A DNA stretch of 11,305 nucleotides from Lachnospiraceae bacterium (GTDB lineage: Bacteria; Bacillota; Clostridia; Lachnospirales; Lachnospiraceae): positions 1,999 through 13,303 of the forward strand of contig JAJPYH010000163.1 of assembly GCA_021205045.1 (NCBI GenBank), given 5' to 3'. The translations under genes and the position numbers were made by a program. Every line of letters starts with the position of its first letter. Position 1 is the stretch's first letter. Positions 7,180 through 11,305 of the stretch are shown here, in pieces. A model generated the notes under the pieces. It worked only from the letters and a program-made list of their open reading frames with translations, was not told where the DNA came from and did no database searches.

Positions 7180-7707
7180 ATGGATATCAGAATCAGGAAA
7201 ACAAAAGAAAGCATCACCAACGCGTTCCTGGAGCTGCGCAGCTCCAGGCCGTTGGAAAAAATCACGGTGAAGGAGCTTTGTGAACGGGCGATGATCAACA
7301 AATCCACCTTTTATTCTCATTATACGGATGTGTATGATCTGTCGGAGCAGCTGGAAAATGAGGTGGTGGAGACGGTGCTGTCCAACCTGATCATTCCGGC
7401 GGATTTTAAAATCTCGGAGTTTGTGAGTGATCTCTTCCATGCGCTTCACTCCTGCGACCGGCTGATTGGTATTCTCTTTTCCGGGGACAGGCAGGGACGG
7501 CTTCTGACGGTGCTCAAGCCCCGGCTTCAGAAGATGTTCCTGCCCTATTATCTGGAGCATACCGACAGTCCGGAGAGAGCCAATATTCTCCTCAATTTCA
7601 GCATCAACGGCTGCTATTACGCGTTCATGGAGAATCGCACCTACGGGGATGATTTTGTAATCCAGGTGCTGGGGGAGGTCAACGACGCCCTCATTCAAAT
7701 GTTATAG
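7180..7707 (+). CDS. TetR/AcrR-family transcriptional regulator
   Basis: DNA-binding regulator of 175 residues. The N-terminal ~50 residues form the TetR helix-turn-helix: KESITNAFLEL, then KITVKELCERAMINKSTFYSHY, with the typical FYSHYTDVYDLSE junction into the ligand domain. The C-terminal ~120 residues are helical and variable, as usual, so no ligand can be named. The start at 7180 (MDIRIRKTK) matches how this subgroup normally begins. An in-frame ATG at 7150 adds ten residues, and neither start has a strong ribosome site. It is the only plus-strand gene here, divergent from glgB and convergent with the broken flavoprotein gene: its last codons (TTA TAG) overlap that gene's stop. Its targets are unknown; its own promoter or a neighbour is the default guess. 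Confidence 0.9.
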   Translation: MDIRIRKTKESITNAFLELRSSRPLEKITVKELCERAMINKSTFYSHYTDVYDLSEQLENEVVETVLSNLIIPADFKISEFVSDLFHALHSCDRLIGILFSGDRQGRLLTVLKPRLQKMFLPYYLEHTDSPERANILLNFSINGCYYAFMENRTYGDDFVIQVLGEVNDALIQML

Positions 7708-8566
7708 TGATTGTAAAAGCCCCCTGACCACCTCCGGCACCGTGGTCATCTCCTTCAGATCCGCCGCGTCGTCCCCGCAGAAAATCAGGCCGTTCTCCAC
7801 GTCACCCTCCACGGCGCGGATCAGGGCCTGGGTGATACAGTAGGGCGGATGGCCCGGGCGGGCATGCCCACGGGACTTTTCACAATCAGAATATCCTCCC
7901 GGCCACAATCACCGGAATCCGGACATTATATTTTTTTTCATAGGTTTTGACGCAGGCGATGATCTTCTGAATCTCCAGATCATATCCTCTGTCATAGCCT
8001 TCCTCATAAATATGCTCCAGAGTCTCGGCGCAAAAGCCCAGATGGCCCCCGGCATGGGCATTCTCAATAACCACAAAATCCGCTGTCCTGTGAAAGCGCC
8101 GATCCCAGGTTTTCAAAATGAGATAGGCCGCCTTTTCGGAGGAAACAATGGGCGCGATTTTGATCTCCGTGCCCTCCACATATTCCGGCATGGCAAGGGG
8201 CAGCCCTGCCCCGGAAATAATCACATCCGCTCCCGCTTTCGCCGCCTCACGCACATAATCGCCGTAATCGTGAAACGCCACCATAATATTGAAGCCCAGA
8301 AGACCGCTGCAGCTTCCGTCCTCCCCGGCGGCAATCTCTCTGGCCCGTTCCAGCTCTTTTCTCATGGCCCGCAGATTGGCCTGTTTTGTATTCTTTTCAA
8401 AATCCGGCTCCCGGAAACCGATCTGAGCTGAGGAAATGATGCCCACGCCGCCCTCTTTCGCCACAGCTCCGGCAAGCCCGGACAGGCTCACACCCACTCC
8501 CATGCCGCCCTGAATCAGGGGCAGACGGGCTTTTTTATCTCCTATGACTAATTCTTTCCACTCCAT
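7702..8566 (-). pseudogene. Nitronate monooxygenase / FabK-like FMN oxidoreductase, broken by two internal deletions
   Basis: The intact family (2-nitropropane dioxygenase/enoyl-ACP reductase II) has ~320-370 residues. Fragment A (8566-7899) gives the N-terminal barrel: PLIQGGMGVGVS at the FMN site, GFNIM, and HAGGHLG (FMN/catalytic His region), up to RIPVIVAG; the frame then stops at 7886. Fragment B (7898-7847), in a second frame, reads EDILIVKSPVGMPARAI, a conserved family block normally ~45 residues further on. Fragment C (7846-7702), in a third frame, reads PYCITQALIRAVEGDV and LIFCG to the stop, a block that normally follows after another ~30 residues. So two segments were lost, each changing frame. 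The start at 8566 has AAAGG 7 nt upstream. The terminal TAA overlaps the last codons of the convergent TetR gene. Sizes of the lost parts come from family knowledge, not from this sequence. Fragment A alone (226 residues) lacks half the barrel and is unlikely to be active. Confidence 0.88.
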
Positions 8567-8579
8567 AGATTAACCTTTC

Positions 8580-8696
8580 CCGGGGATTGCGGCTGAGTTC
8601 CGTCAAAAGTCTGCTGACGATTTCTGTTGAAAAAACCGGCGGCCCGCCCTCCTTTTAAGAAAGGAAATCCGCTTCCGGCACACCGCTGCTCCCCGG
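8580..8696 (-). ncRNA. Structured 5' leader of the flavoprotein pseudogene (candidate)
   Basis: In the predicted transcript (start near 8716), CCGGGGA (8696-8690) and GCGG (8686-8683) can pair with CCGC (8592-8589) and TCCCCGG (8586-8580), which sits 14 nt before the start codon and next to the ribosome site. Inside this clamp are the terminator-like hairpin at 8630-8678 and a small hairpin CGTCA/TGACG (about 8620-8600). It matches no riboswitch class I know. Structure is inferred by eye. Confidence 0.4.
8630..8678 (-). terminator. Terminator-like hairpin inside the leader (possible attenuator)
   Basis: On the minus strand CCG (8678-8676), a bulge, GCGG (8672-8669), TCCTTT (8665-8660), a 4-nt loop, AAAGGA (8655-8650), CCGC (8642-8639), CGG (8638-8636), then TTTTTT (8635-8630). 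It lies downstream of the promoter at 8723-8751 and 64 bp before the start codon, so it would stop transcription within the leader. It could instead be a leftover terminator of a lost upstream gene. Confidence 0.65.
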
Positions 8697-8699
8697 ACA

Positions 8700-8725
8700 A
8701 ATTAGTTAAAAACTTTTAACTAATT
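8700..8725. promoter_or_regulatory. Perfect 12+2+12 palindromic operator
   Basis: Arms AATTAGTTAAAA (8700-8711) and TTTTAACTAATT (8714-8725) are exact inverted repeats around AC. The palindrome overlaps the last three bases of the -10 box and spans the predicted start site, a classic repressor position. The TTAGTTA...TAACTAA form resembles dyads bound by MarR-family repressors; that family assignment is inference, and no MarR gene is in the window. Confidence 0.75.
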
Positions 8726-8751
8726 ATATGGCATGTGGCTTTGCGTGTCAA
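8723..8751 (-). promoter_or_regulatory. Consensus sigma-A promoter upstream of the flavoprotein pseudogene
   Basis: On the minus strand TTGACA (8751-8746), exactly 17 nt, TATAAT (8728-8723): both hexamers and the spacing are perfect. The predicted start is near 8716, inside the palindrome. A promoter this strong is normally kept under repression, which fits the overlapping operator. Confidence 0.85.
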
Positions 8752-8838
8752 TACATCTGGTTTTAAATACCACGTAAAAAGTTTTTGAAATCCGTCTGGA
8801 AATTCCAGCTATATGACGAAATTGATGGAAATAACACC

Positions 8839-8885
8839 AAAAAACCCCTGTGCGTCAGTCACCACATCACGCACAGGGAATTTTT
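8839..8885. terminator. Bidirectional-looking intrinsic terminator after the cotJC fragment
   Basis: Perfect 10-bp stem CCCTGTGCGT (8846-8855) with ACGCACAGGG (8869-8878), 13-nt loop. On the minus strand it is followed by GTTTTTT (8845-8839), on the plus strand by AATTTTT. It begins 24 bp downstream of the cotJC stop and most likely ended that gene's transcript. Confidence 0.88.
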
Positions 8886-8901
8886 CGATTCAAACTGTTA
8901 A

Positions 8902-9111
8902 TTATTCGCAGTTGTCAAAGCCCGGATTGAAGGCGTAGAAGTTCTTTTCATTGAGCTTATCCTGGCAGATTCTCAGGGCTTCTCCGAAGCGCTGGAAGTG
9001 TACAATCTCCCGCTCTCTCAGGAAACGGATGGGGGCGATGACGTCCGGGTTGTCGATCAGGCGAAGGATGTTGTCGTAGGTTGAACGGGCCTTCTGCTCT
9101 GCTGCGATGGC
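8902..9111 (-). pseudogene. cotJC: 3' end of cotJC-like spore coat manganese catalase, interrupted
   Basis: About 69 C-terminal residues of a CotJC/manganese-catalase-family protein (whole family ~190-200 residues). The visible part begins IAAEQKAR, with the metal-ligand Glu region, continues with NPDVIAPIRFLREREIVHFQRF, carrying the Glu and His of the second ligand helix, and ends PGFDNCE. CotJC is part of the CotJ complex of the spore coat and is made in the mother cell late in sporulation. The open frame continues upstream to an ATG at 9180, but those 22 residues (rich in Cys, Asn, Arg) do not resemble the family, so homology stops near 9108-9111. The remaining N-terminal two thirds are absent from the window. 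A terminator follows 24 bp after the stop. This is the host-gene half beside a serine-recombinase element; whether precise excision can restore the gene is unknown. Confidence 0.82.
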
Positions 9112-9145
9112 ATAACAACAACATTTCCATTCGTTCGATTGAATG
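9105..9145. other. Candidate integration junction (att site) between cotJC and the recombinase element
   Basis: CotJC homology ends at about 9108-9111. Next to it lies an imperfect dyad CATTC-GTTCGATT-GAATG (9128-9145), about 55 bp beyond the recombinase stop codon. Large serine recombinases usually sit beside one of their att sites, so the crossover is placed here by inference. The exact core cannot be set without the other end. Confidence 0.5.
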
Positions 9146-9200
9146 TCCAATGAACATCCAGCCCGATGATCTGTCCGCAAATTCGTGCTATGACAGCCTT

Positions 9201-10763
9201 TCAGAAATTCCAGTGAATTTCAATCGGCGTCCGCTGCGTCCCGGGAATGCGTTTTCCGACTGAAATATAATCTATCAGCATCTCGACCATCTCACGGTTT
9301 AAATGCTCCATATTTGTGTATTGCTCCAGCATCTTTCGGCGATTATTCTGATAATTTTCCCCGTCCATCCTTCCCTCAAGCTCAGAAAGCTCCCTCTGCC
9401 TGTCTGAAATCAGTCTGCTCAGCCGCTCACGCTCCGACACAAATTCTCCGGACATCTCCACGTAATCCTTTTCCGTAATAATTCCCTTTACCTTGTCCAG
9501 ATATAAATCACGAATGCCCCTGGAATATTCGCTGACCTTCTTTTCAAAGGCCGCCAGATCAGACTGCAATTTCTCCCGCTGTTCCTCAACGGTATTGCAG
9601 AATTCCACCTTTTTTTCCAGTTCATCCATGTCAAGATATTCGTCAGAGAGATGCCTTAATTCGTCAATCACCATTTTTTCCAGCTTATCCACGGATATAA
9701 AGGAGCCCATGCAGGCGTCCTCAGCCATGCTGCGGCAGGGACATTTCAGATAATGCTTTCCATGGCTTTTACCGGAGGACAGGGTATATCCACAGTATGC
9801 GCAGCGCGCTTTTTTCGCAAACAAACCAATCTCCCCGCCGGAAAAGGGCTTCGCTTTTTCCTGTATCAGCTTTTGAACTCTGTCCCACAGATCCCGTTCT
9901 ATGATCGGCTCATGGGTATTCTCCACCCGATACCACAGCTCCTTTGGACGGGGCTTATTTTGCTTTGTCTTATAGGAAATGCTGCCGTATTTTCCCTGCA
10001 CCATATGGCCAATATACATCTCGTTGGTCAGCATATCGCTGATGTTGAAATACTTCCAGAGAGTGCTGTTTTTCTTTCCCGGCTGCCGATACCGCAGGCC
10101 CTGCTGCCGTTTGTATTCCGTCGGGTTGGGAATTCCGCGGTCATTCAACATACGCGCAATGGCCGATTTTCCATATCCCTGAGAAAATAAAATAAATACC
10201 TCGCGGACAACCTTCGCCGCCTCCTCATCAATGATCAGATGGCCTTTTTGGTCCGGATCCTTCCGATATCCATACAGTGCAAAGGCCCCAATATGATATC
10301 CATTGACGCGGCGGTTGGTTAGAACACTGCGGATATTTTCCGACATATCCTCCAGATACCATTCATTGACAAGCCCGTTGATCTGGCGGGATTTCTTGTT
10401 GCCTTTATTATCGGTATCGGCGTTGTCCACAATGCTGATGAAACGGATGCCCCAGATAGGAAACAGGCCGTGTATATACTTTTCCACCAGCTCCAGCTCT
10501 CTGGTAAACCGGGACTGGGTTTTACAGAGAATGATGTCAAACCTATGGGCCTCCGCGTCCCGCAGCAGCCTGTTAAATTCAGGGTGCCTGCGGTCGGAAC
10601 CTGTATAGTCATCGTCACTGTAGATGTTGTAAACCTCCCACCCCCGCTCCATGGCGTACTGCAGCAGCATTGCCTTTTGATTCTGTATGCTGTTGCTGTC
10701 ATCGGCTGCGGATTGTTTGTTCCGGTCCTCCTCGGACAGGCGGCAATAGATTGCAGCTTTCAT
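9201..10763 (-). CDS. Large serine recombinase (resolvase/Recombinase/zinc-ribbon type)
   Basis: Site-specific recombinase of 520 residues that integrates or excises DNA between att sites. The N-terminal resolvase fold (about 1-150) has AIYCRLSEEDRN with catalytic Ser10 and Arg8, and SRFTREL with the conserved arginines (84-90). The Recombinase domain (about 155-300) includes GAFALYGYRKD and NEMYIGHMVQGKYG. The zinc ribbon has Cys321, Cys324, Cys341/343 and Cys351. A coiled coil (about 380-470, EKKVEFCNTVEEQREKLQ and following) and a C-terminal tail ending TPIEIHWNF complete the usual layout. The start at 10763 (MKAAIYCRLS) is preferred: AGGG lies 7 nt upstream. An ATG at 10778 has an identical ribosome-site arrangement, and a GTG at 10808 overlaps the upstream stop. 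It lies ~90 bp from the broken cotJC and is transcribed in the same direction. Length and motifs look intact, so it is predicted active. Confidence 0.96.
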   Translation of the reverse strand: MKAAIYCRLSEEDRNKQSAADDSNSIQNQKAMLLQYAMERGWEVYNIYSDDDYTGSDRRHPEFNRLLRDAEAHRFDIILCKTQSRFTRELELVEKYIHGLFPIWGIRFISIVDNADTDNKGNKKSRQINGLVNEWYLEDMSENIRSVLTNRRVNGYHIGAFALYGYRKDPDQKGHLIIDEEAAKVVREVFILFSQGYGKSAIARMLNDRGIPNPTEYKRQQGLRYRQPGKKNSTLWKYFNISDMLTNEMYIGHMVQGKYGSISYKTKQNKPRPKELWYRVENTHEPIIERDLWDRVQKLIQEKAKPFSGGEIGLFAKKARCAYCGYTLSSGKSHGKHYLKCPCRSMAEDACMGSFISVDKLEKMVIDELRHLSDEYLDMDELEKKVEFCNTVEEQREKLQSDLAAFEKKVSEYSRGIRDLYLDKVKGIITEKDYVEMSGEFVSERERLSRLISDRQRELSELEGRMDGENYQNNRRKMLEQYTNMEHLNREMVEMLIDYISVGKRIPGTQRTPIEIHWNF

Positions 10764-10804
10764 CCTTCCGCCCTGCATCCTTCTGCCCTGGCCGGTGATG
10801 ACAG

Positions 10805-10939
10805 TCACTTGCCGTTTTCCATCTGCATGATCAGCCGGGCCCAGATTTGGGTGTATTCCTCTTTTGCAGGTTCGTTCTTTTCGTTTTTAAAATGGCTGGT
10901 ACAGATTTGTTCATCGGGAGTTGTTCGGGTTTCATTCAT
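10805..10939 (-). CDS. Small 44-residue protein encoded just before the recombinase
   Basis: Begins MNETRTTPDEQICTSHFKNE and ends EEYTQIWARLIMQMENGK. The first ~28 residues are polar; the last ~16 look like an amphipathic helix. AAAGG lies 8-9 nt upstream of the ATG. Its TGA overlaps a possible GTG start of the recombinase (AAGTGACT), so the two are probably translationally coupled. No catalytic motif or membrane segment. A recombination accessory factor or regulator is a guess from position only; I do not recognise the family. Confidence 0.65.
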   Translation of the reverse strand: MNETRTTPDEQICTSHFKNEKNEPAKEEYTQIWARLIMQMENGK

Positions 10940-11030
10940 AGGACTGCCTTTCTCAGGAATTACAGCAGAATGGACATGTTACTTTGCGGCAATTCCTTCA
11001 TTTCATTTGTTGTGTTATATGTTGGGAAGG

Positions 11031-11055
11031 CAGTCCATTATCACATGAAAATGAC
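11031..11055. repeat. 25-bp direct repeat, copy 1
   Basis: CAGTCCATTATCACA followed by TGAAAATGAC; matches copy 2 (11092-11116) except in a 3-base block. About 92 bp upstream of the 44-aa gene. The 10940-11160 gap has no supportable gene; this pair is its only clear structure and may be an operator or recombinase accessory site. Confidence 0.65.
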
Positions 11056-11091
11056 TTTCCATGGCAGTGCATCTTCCCTGGCGTTACGGGA

Positions 11092-11116
11092 CAGTCCATT
11101 ATCACACAGAAATGAC
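11092..11116. repeat. 25-bp direct repeat, copy 2
   Basis: CAGTCCATTATCACA followed by CAGAAATGAC. Starts 61 bp from the start of copy 1, about six helical turns, so a protein bound to both would sit on the same DNA face. Confidence 0.65.
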
Positions 11117-11164
11117 CCTTATCGCGTTTAGCTCTCCTAAATAAAAATCGGAATTTCCTATAAA

Positions 11165-11202
11165 GAAATAAAGACGGGGATGATTTTACTCCATTCCCCG
11201 CC
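11165..11202 (-). terminator. Intrinsic terminator of a gene beyond the right edge
   Basis: On the minus strand GGCGGGGA (11202-11195) pairs with TCCCCGTC (11180-11173), one wobble, 14-nt loop, then TTTATTTC. It insulates the 44-aa gene/recombinase unit from transcription entering from the right. A minus-strand frame from the window edge ends at a TAG at 11252-11254, ~50 bp before this hairpin; it may be the tail of the terminated gene but is only 17 codons long. Confidence 0.75.
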
Positions 11203-11305
11203 TTGTCATAAGGCACCGATTAATGATCTGTGTCAGTCAGTGGAAACAATTCTATAAGCCATTTATGATAATGTCCTTATATACCACAAGAGAAAATGTC
11301 CCAAA

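Noticed and set aside
6868..7698. 276-codon minus-strand frame
   Set aside because: Antisense of the TetR-type gene on the opposite strand; no ribosome site and no recognisable domain, while the plus-strand product has a clear helix-turn-helix.
9112..9180. Upstream part of the cotJC reading frame (MRTDHRAGCSLD... to 9112)
   Set aside because: No resemblance to the catalase family; treated as element DNA that happens to be open in frame at the junction.
10998..11216. 72-codon minus-strand frame
   Set aside because: It runs through the terminator stem at 11165-11202 and the 25-bp repeats, and its start (GTG) has no ribosome site.
11252..11305. 17-codon minus-strand frame entering from the right edge and ending TAG
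   Set aside because: Too short to support as a gene; mentioned only because a terminator follows ~50 bp later.

Overview
The window looks like the chromosome of a spore-forming anaerobic Clostridia bacterium, probably of the Lachnospiraceae type. This is inferred from an oxygen-sensitive [FeFe]-hydrogenase, a spore-coat CotJC-type manganese catalase fragment, strong AGGAGG ribosome sites, and TTGACA/TATAAT promoters in AT-rich gaps between moderately GC-rich genes. Nearly everything is read on the minus strand; the one plus-strand gene is a TetR-type regulator. I see no rRNA, tRNA or CRISPR array.

Layout, left to right. (1) 1-2810: a transcription unit with a good promoter, glutamyl-tRNA synthetase (gltX), then the N-terminal 334 codons of a UvrD/PcrA-like helicase that runs off the left edge. 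The gltX/helicase junction carries degenerate ~55-60 bp tandem repeats that look like copies of the junction itself. (2) 2814-3013: a gap with an 85-bp inverted-repeat element and an unusual 59-codon open frame. (3) 3014-4774: a stand-alone [FeFe]-hydrogenase with a near-consensus promoter and a ~230-nt leader full of short direct repeats. (4) 4978-6840: glycogen branching enzyme glgB with its own terminator. (5) 6841-7707: a divergent AT-rich control region and the TetR-type regulator. (6) 7702-8751: a nitronate monooxygenase/FabK-like flavoprotein gene broken by two internal deletions. It still has a perfect TTGACA-17-TATAAT promoter, a perfect 12+2+12 palindrome over the start site, and a structured leader with a terminator-like hairpin.

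(7) 8839-11305 is the most interesting part. Only the last ~69 codons of a cotJC-like gene remain. Upstream homology stops abruptly near 9111, and about 90 bp further on ends a large serine recombinase gene (9201-10763). A 44-residue protein gene precedes the recombinase and overlaps its possible GTG start. This is the geometry of an integrative element sitting inside a sporulation gene, as in the skin element of sigK. The missing 5' part of cotJC is not in the window, so the far end of the element must lie beyond the right edge or have been lost.

Apart from gltX-helicase and the 44-aa gene-recombinase pair, the genes are single housekeeping or accessory functions that do not form one pathway.
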